A stretch of DNA of 64,000 nt from Paraperibacillus esterisolvens (GCF_046237625.1 NZ_CP143545.1:496001-560000), one strand, 5' to 3'; shown: positions 33,599 through 42,556, counted from the first letter of the stretch. The notes: generated from the sequence alone by a model not told the origin. Program-made: numbers and translations.

Positions 33599-33644
33599 GA
33601 ATGAATTGCCATTACCCTTCCAATAATAGAATGGGGTTTTTTTT

Positions 33645-34391
33645 ATGATTAAATTACATCAGGTGAGTAAACATTTCTCTGAGTTCCAGGCCGTTAAGTC
33701 TGTTTCTTTGCTGATAAATAAAGGTGAGATCCATGGGATTATCGGGGCGAGCGGTGCCGGGAAGTCGACGCTGCTGCGGCTGATGAATCTGCTTGAGATC
33801 CCGGATGGGGGCGAGGTGGAAATTGATGGCCGCAGTCTGACCGCTATGAATGGCAGCCAGCTCCGCAAGGCCCGGAAGTCAATCGGGATGATCTTCCAGC
33901 ATTTTAATCTCGTGGCAAATAAGACGGTTTATGAGAATGTCGCGGTTTCCCTTGAGCTGGCCCGATTCCCCCGCAGAGAGCGCCGGAATCGTGTGATGGA
34001 GTGCCTTCGGTTCGTGGGGCTTGAGGCGTTTGCAGGGAAATATCCTGCGGCATTAAGCGGAGGACAGAAGCAGCGTGTGGCCATTGCCAGGGCGCTTGCG
34101 AATAATCCCGGGGTGCTGTTATGTGATGAACCGACTTCAGCACTTGATCCGAATACTACAGCCGGCATTCTCGGGGTTCTTGAGAACATCAATAAAACCT
34201 TTGGTGTCACGATTGTGGTGGTCAGCCATGAGATGGAAGTCATACGGAGCATCTGCAGCAGGGTGACGGTGATGGCTGACGGGGAAATCTACGACACGGT
34301 TGAAAGCAAACCGTGGGGGATTCAGGCTGGGGATGACAGCCCGGAATACTTCGTGAATCAGCTGAAAAACGGAGGTGCAGCCGATGCCTGA
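33645..34391 (+). CDS. metN: methionine ABC transporter ATP-binding protein
   Basis: The ATPase of the MetNIQ importer, 248 residues. Walker A is GASGAGKSTLL (about residues 37-47), the Q-loop FQHFNLV, signature LSGGQKQRVAIARAL and Walker B VLLCDEPTSALDP. It is shorter than the roughly 340-residue MetN that carries the C-terminal methionine-sensing ACT/C2 domain: this one ends soon after the D- and H-loops, so the transport-inhibition domain is absent. The start has only a weak GGGGT site. metI overlaps its end by 8 bases. Confidence 0.88.
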   Translation: MIKLHQVSKHFSEFQAVKSVSLLINKGEIHGIIGASGAGKSTLLRLMNLLEIPDGGEVEIDGRSLTAMNGSQLRKARKSIGMIFQHFNLVANKTVYENVAVSLELARFPRRERRNRVMECLRFVGLEAFAGKYPAALSGGQKQRVAIARALANNPGVLLCDEPTSALDPNTTAGILGVLENINKTFGVTIVVVSHEMEVIRSICSRVTVMADGEIYDTVESKPWGIQAGDDSPEYFVNQLKNGGAADA

Positions 34392-35046
34392 GGTCATAGC
34401 TCAATATGAAACCCAGATCTGGCAGGCAATCGGTGAAACCTTTGTGATGGTCGGCATCTCCATTTTAGCGGCGGTGCTGATAGGGCTGCCTCTTGGTACG
34501 CTGCTTTTTCTTTGCAGGAGGGGCCAGCTGCTTGAAAACCGGCTGGTTTTCTCGGTATTGAACCTGCTGGTTAATATCATCCGGTCCTTTCCATTTTTAC
34601 TCTTAGTGGTCTTTCTGATCCCGTTTACCCGGTTCATTCTGGGCACCGCGATCGGCACGGCGGCTTCGACCATTCCGCTTGCAATCATTGCCATTGCGCA
34701 CTATTCCCGTCTGGTGGAGCAGACGTTACTGGATGTGCCTAGAGGGGTGATGGAAGCGGCGGTTTCCATGGGGGCTTCCGTCAGGGAGGTGGTATTCAAA
34801 TTCCTTTACGTGGACGCCCGCTCGGGTCTTGTTCTCGGGCTGACCACTTCGATTGTGAGCTTCATTTCCTATTCGACGATCATGGGTGTGGTCGGCGGCG
34901 GCGGAATCGGGGATTTTGCCATCCGCTACGGCTATCAGCAGTTCAAGACGGAGTTAATGTTTTATATGATCGTAATCATGATCATACTCGTGCAGCTTGT
35001 CCAGTTCACCGGCACTACCGCTGCGCGGTTGATTGATAAAAGATAA
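34384..35046 (+). CDS. metI: methionine ABC transporter permease
   Basis: A 220-residue permease with five or six membrane helices. The EAA loop is AAVSMGASVREVVFKFLY (about 122-139), the ATPase contact site. FISYSTIMGVVGGGGIGDFA matches the MetI family. GGAGG nine bases before ATG 34384 supports that start over an upstream GTG. Translation is coupled to metN by overlap and to metQ 17 bases downstream. Confidence 0.92.
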   Translation: MPEVIAQYETQIWQAIGETFVMVGISILAAVLIGLPLGTLLFLCRRGQLLENRLVFSVLNLLVNIIRSFPFLLLVVFLIPFTRFILGTAIGTAASTIPLAIIAIAHYSRLVEQTLLDVPRGVMEAAVSMGASVREVVFKFLYVDARSGLVLGLTTSIVSFISYSTIMGVVGGGGIGDFAIRYGYQQFKTELMFYMIVIMIILVQLVQFTGTTAARLIDKR

Positions 35047-35063
35047 CATCAGGAGGATAAATC

Positions 35064-35894
35064 ATGAAGAAAATACTTTTACTTATCACGGCGCTCCTCA
35101 TCGCCTTAGCCGGCTGCGGCAAGGAAGACGAAGCGAAAAATGAAAAAAAGGGACAGAATCAGAAGCAGGAAAAGACAACCTTGAAGGTAGCCTCTTTAAT
35201 TCCGCCAATGACCGAGATCTTAGACCTTGTAAAGCCGCAGCTTAAAAAGGAAGGCATCGAGCTTGAAGTGAAGGTGCTGAGCGATAACGTCCAGCCGAAC
35301 AGCGCCCTTGCAGCAAAAGAAGTGGATGCAAACTTCTTCCAGCACGTACCTTACATGGAGGAATTCAACCGTTCGAAAGGCGCAGACCTTGTTCCTGTGC
35401 AGCCAATTTACTTTGCCAATTACGGAGTATATTCCAAAAAATATAAATCCATGGATAAACTGCCTGAGGGCGCAACAATTGCCATCGCCAACGATGTCTC
35501 CAACATTGACCGTTCCCTGTCGCTTCTCGCACAGCATAACGTGATTTCTCTGAAGGAAAAGAAGGATGTCTATTATACAAAAGCAGACATCAAGGACAAT
35601 CCTAAGAACCTTCAATTCAAAGAAGTGGATCTTCTGATGCTGGCCAGGATGTATGACGATGCAGATGCTGTCCTCATGACACCTGCCTATGCAGCGCCGC
35701 TTGGTTTGACTCCGAAGAGTGATGCCCTGCTTACCGAAGGCAGTGAAAATGACTTCGCGATCACCCTGGTGGCACGCAAAGATAATGCAGACTCAGAGCC
35801 GATCCAAAAGCTTGCCAAAGCCATGACAAGCCCGGAAGTCCGTAAATTCCTCGAAGAAAAATATGACGAAACTGCCATCCCGGCATTTAAATAA
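35064..35894 (+). CDS. metQ: methionine-binding lipoprotein
   Basis: A 276-residue NlpA-family substrate-binding lipoprotein. The lipobox LAGC puts the lipidated Cys near residue 19. LKVASLIPPMTEILDLVKP, DANFFQHVPYMEEF and the IAIANDVSN strand are family signatures, the FFQH region lining the methionine pocket. The N-terminal linker after the Cys is Lys/Glu/Gln-rich. AGGAGG precedes the ATG. Substrates in the family include L- and D-methionine and Met-peptides. Confidence 0.93.
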   Translation: MKKILLLITALLIALAGCGKEDEAKNEKKGQNQKQEKTTLKVASLIPPMTEILDLVKPQLKKEGIELEVKVLSDNVQPNSALAAKEVDANFFQHVPYMEEFNRSKGADLVPVQPIYFANYGVYSKKYKSMDKLPEGATIAIANDVSNIDRSLSLLAQHNVISLKEKKDVYYTKADIKDNPKNLQFKEVDLLMLARMYDDADAVLMTPAYAAPLGLTPKSDALLTEGSENDFAITLVARKDNADSEPIQKLAKAMTSPEVRKFLEEKYDETAIPAFK

Positions 35895-35901
35895 GGGAAG
35901 A

Positions 35902-35936
35902 AGGGCTGTCCGCTTTGGCGGATGGCTTTTTTTTTG
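35902..35936 (+). terminator. terminator of metNIQ
   Basis: GGCTGTCCGC / GCGGATGGCT stem (with G-T pairs) followed by nine T. Confidence 0.8.
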
Positions 35937-36047
35937 CAGGAGAAGCATGGGCGGCTTTTGAAACAAGGGATTTTCTACTTTACAAAGAATTATAGGAGTA
36001 TATCGACTGGCTGCAAACAAGCCCAACAGCCGCAAGGAGGCAATCAT

Positions 36048-36455
36048 ATGAGCGAATCGAAGTCTTTTCATAATCCGGAAAACCTGGCAGCCGTGGACTA
36101 TCCCTATGCCAGCAGAATCCCGGCCGGAATGGATCTGCTCTTTCTCGCCGGGTCCTGCCCGCTTGATAAAGAGGGAAGGGTGCCATATCCCAATGATTAT
36201 GCAGAGCAGGCAAAGCTGTGTGTGGAGAATATAAAGACCGTGCTGGCAGAGAGCGGGGGTACTTTAAAAAGCGTGGTGTATACAAGAATCCTGGTGGCTT
36301 CAACTAACCGGAAGGATCTGGTCACAGTCTGGAGAGCTGTGAGGGACGCACTTGGTGATCATAATACGCCAAGCACTCTGACCGGGGTGACTGTACTCGG
36401 CTATGAAGATCAGCTGGTGGAGATAGAGGCTGTGGCGGCGGTGAATCAGGGATAA
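36048..36455 (+). CDS. RidA (YjgF/YER057c/UK114) family protein
   Basis: A 135-residue member of the Rid family. The fold markers YPYASRIPAGMDLLFLAGS, AEQAKLCVENIKTVLAESG and VEIEAVA are present. True RidA enamine/imine deaminases have an Arg in the strand before the C-terminal VEIEA; here that stretch reads TPSTLTGVTVLGYEDQL, with Ser or Pro at the expected place, so this is more likely a Rid subfamily without RidA-type deaminase activity. AAGGAGG and ATG 36048 fix the start; a longer frame from 35922 has no site. Confidence 0.85.
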   Translation: MSESKSFHNPENLAAVDYPYASRIPAGMDLLFLAGSCPLDKEGRVPYPNDYAEQAKLCVENIKTVLAESGGTLKSVVYTRILVASTNRKDLVTVWRAVRDALGDHNTPSTLTGVTVLGYEDQLVEIEAVAAVNQG

Positions 36456-36575
36456 TTTCAGTAAATCAGGGATTTTTATGCTGGAGAGTGCGGAAAGTAA
36501 TGAAAATATTAATATTATCAATAAATATTCATTTTATCCTAATCATTCAACCTGCTAAAATAGCATTTAATTACT

Positions 36576-36712
36576 TTACTAGCTGAAATCGAAGGGTTAC
36601 TCGCGGCTTTACGTAATTTACTCGCCAAACCGGGGGTTTTACTAGCCGGAAATGAAATTTACTCGCGTATCCGGCTGTTTTACTCGCCAAAATCCATGAT
36701 TTACCCGCCAGA
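36576..36712 (+). repeat. 21-nt periodic array 3 (seven units)
   Basis: Cores start at 36576, 36597, 36618, 36639, 36659, 36680 and 36701 (steps 21, 21, 21, 20, 21, 21). Variants include TTACTAGCTGAA, TTACTCGCCAAA, TTACTAGCCGGA and TTACCCGCCAGA. Linkers are unrelated 9-mers, one of 8. Placed between two genes on the same strand. Confidence 0.82.
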
Positions 36713-36740
36713 TATGGTTGCAATTAAAGAACGCTCACTG

Positions 36741-36776
36741 ATGCCCGCTCCAGCCATTGCCAGCGGGCATTTTTAT
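36741..36776 (+). terminator. terminator downstream of array 3
   Basis: ATGCCCGCT / AGCGGGCAT, a 9-bp perfect stem with a 12-nt loop and T5; it may end transcripts from the Rid gene that cross the array. Confidence 0.75.
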
Positions 36777-36936
36777 AAAAACAGGCTCTTATTCCCAGTG
36801 TCGAAATCGTCTATTAGTCTGTTAGCCCAATTTACTCCCGCCAGATTTCCTGTAAAATTTACAATAGATGTTTAAATTTTCTAATAATTCTTTTTGTAGG
36901 TCTTTAGGCATGTTAAACACTCAAAGGAGGATTTAC

Positions 36937-38262
36937 ATGAAAAAATTTTCAAAGATCGTGATACCAACAGTGCTCGCTTTGACGGCAGTGACTTCAACGA
37001 CTGCGTGGGCTGATCCCCAGTCAAATCCCAATGGGCCATACATAGAAAATGAGCAGAATATTTCTCTGGCCAGTTATATGAGCAATGAGGATCTTTTTAA
37101 GAAGCTGCAGCAGCTGGAGAGTTCTTCAAAGGGCAAAATGAAGCTGGATATTGCAGGGTACTCCAATCTGGCACCTGACGGGTATGCGACGGGTGCAGAT
37201 AAAGGAAGCCCTCTTTATGTAGCGAAATTTGGCAGTGCGGATCCGGGTAAGAAGAGGGTCCTCATAACGACTCAAATTCACGGGAATGAGCAGATCGGCA
37301 CCGAGGCTGCGATTGATATCATCCAGAAGTTGTCTTCGGGCGGCAGGGAAGTTGAGGAGATACTGGATAAGGTGTCCATCTGGATTATGCCGCGCATCAA
37401 TCCTGAAGGATCGGACAATCTTTTTGAAGACAAATGGTACCCAACCCGATACACCCATCAAACCTGGAAGCCGGAGGCAATCGGCCTGCCGTCAGGGACT
37501 GCTTTCCCTTGGTATTATAATGCAGATGGCAGCGAGCGCGCCCAGAACAATAACGGCCGGGTAGTTTACGGCATACCGGGATATGACCAGAACCGTGATT
37601 ACAACCCGAATCTGGATTTTCGCATTGAGGATGAAGACAAAGCAGAGGTTGCGGCTTTCCTGAATAATAAGAGTTCAAATAACAGCAGGAATGGGGGCCT
37701 CTTTGTCACGGCTGAGTCCAGGACAGTATCAAGTGTGTTTAAGGAATTCAAACCTGATGTGTATGTAGATGTTCATCACCGCGGCTTCAATACAGTATCT
37801 GATGAAGATAACCGTTCTGTACCTGTTCAGCTGGCAGCCGTTGTGGCCACTCAGTCTTATACTGATCCATTCAGCGGGAAGACCTATGAAGTGGATAATG
37901 ATGTGCTGAAGCTGGGCAAACAGGTAAATGCCCTTTCATATTTGTCGCTGCAGAGAGGCTTCTCACACTTTGGGGCAATCCAGAAATATCCTGATGTCAA
38001 CCTGCCGGGAACAGCGCTTGGCGCATTTGCATTAAATGACGCAGCTATCATGCTGATCGAGATCAAGGGACAAAGCCAGACGCTTGGTCAGAAACAGAGC
38101 GGGATGCTGAAGGAAACGGTAAAGGCACCTCTTTATGATGTATTCAAGGGGCTCGCGGATGGCACGATCCACAGCATTGATCCGAAAATTTATGATGAAA
38201 TACCTGAAGCGTCGAATTCCATCAGTGATCCTACGACCCGAGATGATGACAACGGTTTTTAA
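36937..38262 (+). CDS. secreted M14 zinc carboxypeptidase
   Basis: A 441-residue exported metallopeptidase of family M14. A signal peptide with cleavage near AWA-DP (about residue 26) starts the protein. Zinc ligands are in QIHGNEQIG (HxxE, about 112-116) and DVHHRGF (His, about 278); MPRINPEGSDN carries the substrate-binding Arg/Asn pattern, and MLIEIKG (about 372-378) the catalytic Glu. AAAGGAGG six bases before ATG 36937 sets the start. A second M14 gene follows 18 bases later, so the two are co-expressed. It probably trims C-terminal residues from peptides or peptidoglycan stems outside the cell. Confidence 0.9.
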   Translation: MKKFSKIVIPTVLALTAVTSTTAWADPQSNPNGPYIENEQNISLASYMSNEDLFKKLQQLESSSKGKMKLDIAGYSNLAPDGYATGADKGSPLYVAKFGSADPGKKRVLITTQIHGNEQIGTEAAIDIIQKLSSGGREVEEILDKVSIWIMPRINPEGSDNLFEDKWYPTRYTHQTWKPEAIGLPSGTAFPWYYNADGSERAQNNNGRVVYGIPGYDQNRDYNPNLDFRIEDEDKAEVAAFLNNKSSNNSRNGGLFVTAESRTVSSVFKEFKPDVYVDVHHRGFNTVSDEDNRSVPVQLAAVVATQSYTDPFSGKTYEVDNDVLKLGKQVNALSYLSLQRGFSHFGAIQKYPDVNLPGTALGAFALNDAAIMLIEIKGQSQTLGQKQSGMLKETVKAPLYDVFKGLADGTIHSIDPKIYDEIPEASNSISDPTTRDDDNGF

Positions 38263-38280
38263 CAATAAGGAGGAAGCAGT

Positions 38281-39318
38281 ATGAAGAAAAAAGTGCTTTC
38301 CCTTTCCCTCTCGGCCCTGATTGCAGGCTCGTGCCTGGCATTCACTCCGGCAATGGCTGTTGGCAATGGTCCTGATGTGAAAGGAAATGAAACGGTACAG
38401 ACCGCCATGCTTACGACTTATGATGAAATGGCGGATTTTTTAAAGAAACAGGATGACAAACAGCAGCAGATGGAGCTTGAAGTCATTGGCCAGACCGTGA
38501 AGGGCCGTGATCTCTATCTTGCGAAGTATATGAAAAACCCTGCTAACCCGACGATCCTTTTTCTGACGCAGCAGCATGGAAACGAAGCCCTGACAACAGA
38601 AGGGGCGCTCGATTATATCCGCCACCTTGGTTCCAATAGCCAGAAGATCAAGGATATGCTGGAAAACGTAAATATCCTGATCGTGCCGATGCTGAATGCC
38701 GATGGGGGAATGGGAGATGTCAACTTCCCGCTGGAAAATTATATGGCGAGCGGACGGCATCTTACACGGTATAACGCTGATAGAATTGACCTGAACCGCG
38801 ATCATATCAACAAAGCAGCTCCGGAAACACGGGCGCTCCATGAGAATGTCCTGCAGAAATATAAGATTGACTATATGATTGATTTTCACCACCAGGGCAC
38901 TCAGGAGGATTATTTCGGAAAGCTGACGTCCGGTTCCATCCTGACTCCTCAGAATCCCGATGTAGATCCCGAAGTGGCCCTGAATTCAAGAAAACTTGCC
39001 TCTGTCCTTCATCAGGGTGTAGATTCGACAGGCTGGGCTTTTATCCTTAAATATGATGAGCCAAGCCCTAATCCGAATGTAGCCTCCAATGCCATGGCCC
39101 TGCAGTATGGCATTTCCGTCATGCTGTTTGAAATGCGCGGAATGGCTGATCATTCCTATGAGCCGTATGTACTCGGCCAAAAATCAAATGGCTATCTTAC
39201 AAAACAGGCTTTCCTGGCTATGGATTCCACAGCAAACGCCATTGCGGACGGGTCCATTAAGACCGCCGACCCCGGCATCTATGACAACCTGCCAGAACAG
39301 CATTACAGCTACGATTAA
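38281..39318 (+). CDS. secreted M14 zinc carboxypeptidase, second copy
   Basis: A 345-residue paralogue of the preceding gene, with its own signal peptide (about 1-26, ending PAMA-VG). Zinc site QQHGNEALT and DFHHQGT, substrate-binding NADGGMGD, and catalytic Glu in MLFEMRG are all present. It is about 100 residues shorter, lacking an insertion that follows the MPRINPEGSDN motif in the first copy. AAGGAGG precedes the ATG. A strong terminator closes the pair. Both enzymes appear active from their residues. Confidence 0.9.
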   Translation: MKKKVLSLSLSALIAGSCLAFTPAMAVGNGPDVKGNETVQTAMLTTYDEMADFLKKQDDKQQQMELEVIGQTVKGRDLYLAKYMKNPANPTILFLTQQHGNEALTTEGALDYIRHLGSNSQKIKDMLENVNILIVPMLNADGGMGDVNFPLENYMASGRHLTRYNADRIDLNRDHINKAAPETRALHENVLQKYKIDYMIDFHHQGTQEDYFGKLTSGSILTPQNPDVDPEVALNSRKLASVLHQGVDSTGWAFILKYDEPSPNPNVASNAMALQYGISVMLFEMRGMADHSYEPYVLGQKSNGYLTKQAFLAMDSTANAIADGSIKTADPGIYDNLPEQHYSYD

Positions 39319-39319
39319 C

Positions 39320-39366
39320 AAAAACCACAGACCTTCCAGCTGCTCTGAAGGTCTGTGGTTTTTTAT
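39320..39366. terminator. bidirectional terminator between M14 pair and EamA gene
   Basis: AAAACCACAGACCTTC / GAAGGTCTGTGGTTTT, a 16-bp perfect stem between convergent genes. Confidence 0.88.
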
Positions 39367-40280
39367 CTTCTAAAAAGTCCGGCCAGAAAAGGGGGGATCC
39401 TCCCATTCACAATGACCACACCAATGATAATGAGAATTCCCCCGCATGCGGCGAGGATTGAGATCCTTTCCTGCAAAAGCAGGACGGCTGCCGCTAATGT
39501 TACAGCCGGCTCCAAATATAAAAACATCGAAACTCTGGAAGCTTCCAGTACTTCAAGCGACTTCCCCCAATACCAGTAGCCGACACCCGAAACGAAGATG
39601 CCGAGGAACAAGAGATGTGCCCATTGTGACTGATTCATCTCGGGGAGAGCTTCCCAACCTCTGTTCCGGATCAAGAAGGGAGTGGTCAGGATGAGGCCGG
39701 TCAGGCACATATAAAAGGTGATAACCAGTGACGTATACGGGAGGCTCAGGCTTCTTAGGAGGATGGAGTATACCGCCCAGTTCAGGGTGCTGAGGATCAT
39801 GAGGAAAATGCCGATGTTCAAGGCAAGGTGAAAAGAATCACCGCTTCTTGCTGCGGTCACGAGCAGGACCCCGGTGATAGCGGCGGTCATTCCGGCTGCC
39901 CGCCCCAGTGTCATCTTTTCGTGCAGGAATAGAATCGAGAGGATGACTGTAAAGACCGGAGAGAAGGAAATGAGCCAGCCAGCTGAGGAGGCTTCGATGG
40001 TCAAAAGCGCTGTAGTCTGCAGAACCTGATGGATGAATACCCCGAGGACCCCGAGGACGATCAGATGCGGGATATGAGTGACAGAAATGCGAAGCCGGCT
40101 GCGCTGCAGTGTGAGGACTAAAAGCAGGAACAGCGCCCCAATGCCAAAGCGGAGGGCCAGCAGTGAATAGGGATCGAGCCTCACAAGTGCTGCTTTCGTC
40201 GAAACAAAGGATACTCCCCAAAAGCTGATCGCCATCAGGGCATAAATAGAAGCCGTTACTCTGGATCTTGATACATTCAT
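39363..40280 (-). CDS. EamA/DMT-family transporter
   Basis: A 305-residue inner-membrane protein with ten hydrophobic segments in two EamA repeats; SFWGVSFVSTKAAL and LAVLGVLG-like glycine-rich helices begin the first, GYWYWGKSLEVLEASR the end of the second. Such transporters export metabolites or amino acids; the substrate is unknown. The ATG at 40280 is six bases after AAAGGA; an 18-base longer form is less likely. It is monocistronic. Confidence 0.88.
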   Translation of the reverse strand: MNVSRSRVTASIYALMAISFWGVSFVSTKAALVRLDPYSLLALRFGIGALFLLLVLTLQRSRLRISVTHIPHLIVLGVLGVFIHQVLQTTALLTIEASSAGWLISFSPVFTVILSILFLHEKMTLGRAAGMTAAITGVLLVTAARSGDSFHLALNIGIFLMILSTLNWAVYSILLRSLSLPYTSLVITFYMCLTGLILTTPFLIRNRGWEALPEMNQSQWAHLLFLGIFVSGVGYWYWGKSLEVLEASRVSMFLYLEPAVTLAAAVLLLQERISILAACGGILIIIGVVIVNGRIPPFLAGLFRR

Positions 40281-40545
40281 AGACATTCCTTTCGGCAATA
40301 AAGTGGTTAGTCCATTTTATGCTTGTCCCGGTGGAAGATGAATGTGTTTTTGGTTTTTTGAAAGGACCCTGATCGAATGCCGAAAAAAGTTCATTCTTTC
40401 GTTAAATATACCAGTACAAAGAACAATGACTTCCACTCTGCTCCTCAATATGTTATTTTATTAGCTCTCATGTACGGTAAGTTTCGGCAAAAACGGTATA
40501 ATAAGCAGTGAATAGTTACATGCGGCAGATACAGGAGGTACGCAG

Positions 40546-41055
40546 ATGGATAATAATGATATTTTAATCAGAACAAGATATGCACTGGATATAAAGAATT
40601 CAGATATGGTCGAGATTTTTAAGCTTGGCGGAGTGGATGTGTCGAAGGATGAGGTTCTGAAGCTGCTGACGAAGACGAGAGACAGCTATGAGGATGAACC
40701 GGAAGAAAATGATGACCAGCTAAAGTGCAATAACAGGATGCTCGAGTCTTTCCTGAATGGGCTGATTACGTTTAAAAGAGGCCGTCAGGAGCCGAAACCG
40801 GGGCAGAGTGCCGTGCCGGCGCCTCCGGAGAGGACGGATGGCCATATCAATAATATCCTGCTGAAGAAAATCAAGATTGCGCTCGCACTGACGAGTGAGG
40901 ATATGCTTGATATTTTTGACAGAGCGGGAATCAAGGTGACCAAAGGGGAACTGGGTGCTTTACTGCGAAAAGAGGGCCATAAAAATTATAAGGAATGCGG
41001 AGATAAGTTCGCGCGGAATTTCCTAAAGGGACTGGCCCTTAAATACAGGGTCTAA
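40546..41055 (+). CDS. DUF1456 family protein (YehS-like)
   Basis: A 169-residue protein made of two DUF1456 repeats: NNDILIRTRYALDIKNSDMV (about 3-22) and INNILLKKIKIALALTSEDM (about 104-123), each followed by a helix pair ending FLNGL or FLKGL. Function of the family is unknown. AGGAGGT precedes the ATG. The YgjP-like gene follows after 6 bases, so they form an operon. Confidence 0.9.
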   Translation: MDNNDILIRTRYALDIKNSDMVEIFKLGGVDVSKDEVLKLLTKTRDSYEDEPEENDDQLKCNNRMLESFLNGLITFKRGRQEPKPGQSAVPAPPERTDGHINNILLKKIKIALALTSEDMLDIFDRAGIKVTKGELGALLRKEGHKNYKECGDKFARNFLKGLALKYRV

Positions 41056-41061
41056 AGGCCG

Positions 41062-41769
41062 ATGATTCATACGTATAATGGCGAGGCCGTTCATTATGAG
41101 GTGCAGTTTAAGAACCGGAAATCCTTTGGCATAACGGTTGATGGATATGGAATTGTCACGATCCTTGCTCCGAAGGGAACTCCTGAGCAAGATATAAAAG
41201 GATTGCTCGAGGCGAATTGGGCACCCATACAGGAAAAGCTGAAGGAAATGAAGGACAGGCTTTCAGGGCCGCAGGAGAAATCCTATGATCCGGGTGAAGG
41301 TTTTCTTTATCTCGGCAAGTCTTTCCCGATCGAGGTCTTTCATGATGCAGGTGTAGAGCAGGATCATGTTGTGTTCAATGGCAGTATACTGTACATCTAT
41401 GTAAAGCATCGCGAGGAGGAGCGGATCCGCCAGGCGCTGAAGCGGTTTTATTACCAGCAATGCAAGACCCTGGTGGAGGCCGGCATCCAGTCGTATCAAG
41501 TATATTTCAAATTAAAGCCCCGTTCGATCCGGATCACTGACAGCAAGACCACATGGGGGACCTGTGACTCCAAGCAGAAGCTGACCTTTAACTGGAAGCT
41601 GGCGATGGCTCCCCGGTCTGTTATTGATTATGTAGTCGTCCACGAGATGTGCCATATGGTTCACCTGAATCATGACCGCTCCTTCTGGCGCCTTGTCGGC
41701 CGGATCATGCCCGATTATGAGGAAATGGAAGATTGGCTGGCCGCTTCGAGCTGGAGAATGACGGTTTAA
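41062..41769 (+). CDS. YgjP-like/M48 family metallopeptidase (DUF45)
   Basis: A 235-residue zinc-peptidase-like protein of the YgjP/WLM group. The zinc motif is VVHEMCHMVHLNH (HExxH plus third His; about 193-205), and the family strand TWGTCDSKQKLTFNWKL lies before it. These proteins are predicted metal-dependent proteases or nucleic-acid-linked factors; the substrate is unknown. The start codon ATG 41062 lies almost on top of the previous stop, with AAAGG as the site, indicating coupling. Confidence 0.9.
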   Translation: MIHTYNGEAVHYEVQFKNRKSFGITVDGYGIVTILAPKGTPEQDIKGLLEANWAPIQEKLKEMKDRLSGPQEKSYDPGEGFLYLGKSFPIEVFHDAGVEQDHVVFNGSILYIYVKHREEERIRQALKRFYYQQCKTLVEAGIQSYQVYFKLKPRSIRITDSKTTWGTCDSKQKLTFNWKLAMAPRSVIDYVVVHEMCHMVHLNHDRSFWRLVGRIMPDYEEMEDWLAASSWRMTV

Positions 41770-41870
41770 TAGTATACTAAAATAGAAAAGTGAGCTTTTT
41801 CTTTTATTAAGCTCAGATAAGTTTATCAAATGCAATGGAGTGCTGGGCGTTAATAAAGTCAACAGAACGG

Positions 41871-41900
41871 CCATCCGCTGAAAGAAGCGGATGGTTTTTT
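41871..41900 (+). terminator. terminator of the DUF1456-YgjP operon
   Basis: CCATCCGCT / AGCGGATGG, a 9-bp perfect stem with a short loop and T6. Confidence 0.8.
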
Positions 41901-42043
41901 CGTGCAGGGTTCAGCAGGAGAGCAGCGGACGTGTGGAGAATCATAAAGGAGACGCCTGCTGCAGCTAGCAGGCGATTGCTAAATTTTATGGGTCCAGTCA
42001 TCCAGGGAAGCTTGAAAATAATATTCCAGGGAGGAACTGTAAA

Positions 42044-42556
42044 ATGCCGACAGCAAAAATGGTCTCAAGAGTTGAAGGAAGCCAAATCATTCTGGAGCGT
42101 GAGTTTGATGCTCCAGGGGAGCTTGTATTCAAAGCGTTTACAGAAGCAGAACATCTGAAGCAGTGGTGGGGCCCGCGCGGCTGGGAGCTCACCGTGTGTA
42201 ACATTGATTTCCGTGAAGGTGGAACCTGGCATTACTGCATGAAGTGCATGGATAAGAATCAGGGAGACTTTTACGGAATGGAATCCTGGGGCAAGGCGGT
42301 TTATGAGGAGATTGTCGATGGAGAAAAGATCGTTTATGTCGATTATTTCTCTGATGCAGAGGGAAATGAGGCCGACGGGCTGCCCTCCACACGAAGTATC
42401 CTGGCTTTTGAAGAACAGGACGGCAGGACCAGGGTCGTAAACCGCGCCGAATACAACACAGCGGAAGAGCTGCAGAAGGTTCTCGATATGGGTATGGAGC
42501 AGGGCATTACCGAAACCTGGGACCGGCTGGCTGAATATGTGGTGTCGAAAAAGTGA
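42044..42556 (+). CDS. SRPBCC (AHSA1/START-like) domain protein
   Basis: A 170-residue protein of the SRPBCC fold: IILEREFDAPGELVFKAF, EHLKQWWGPRGWELTVCNID and the C-terminal helix ITETWDRLAEYV match the AHSA1/COG3832 group that binds hydrophobic ligands. GGGAGG precedes the ATG. It resembles the partial SRPBCC gene at the right edge of the window (63674). Function unknown; a terminator follows. Confidence 0.9.
   Translation: MPTAKMVSRVEGSQIILEREFDAPGELVFKAFTEAEHLKQWWGPRGWELTVCNIDFREGGTWHYCMKCMDKNQGDFYGMESWGKAVYEEIVDGEKIVYVDYFSDAEGNEADGLPSTRSILAFEEQDGRTRVVNRAEYNTAEELQKVLDMGMEQGITETWDRLAEYVVSKK

Larger units (their letters stand above)
36456..36936. other. intergenic region with array 3
   Basis: It contains the seven-unit array at 36576-36712, a hairpin terminator at 36741-36776 and a lone core-like unit TTACTCCCGCCA at 36832-36843, then the leader of the M14 peptidase pair. 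No gene was seen. Confidence 0.6.

Noticed and set aside
33554..33644. SAM (S-box) riboswitch before metN
   Set aside because: The promoter leaves a leader of about 40 nt, too short for the aptamer plus terminator, and no S-box helices are seen.
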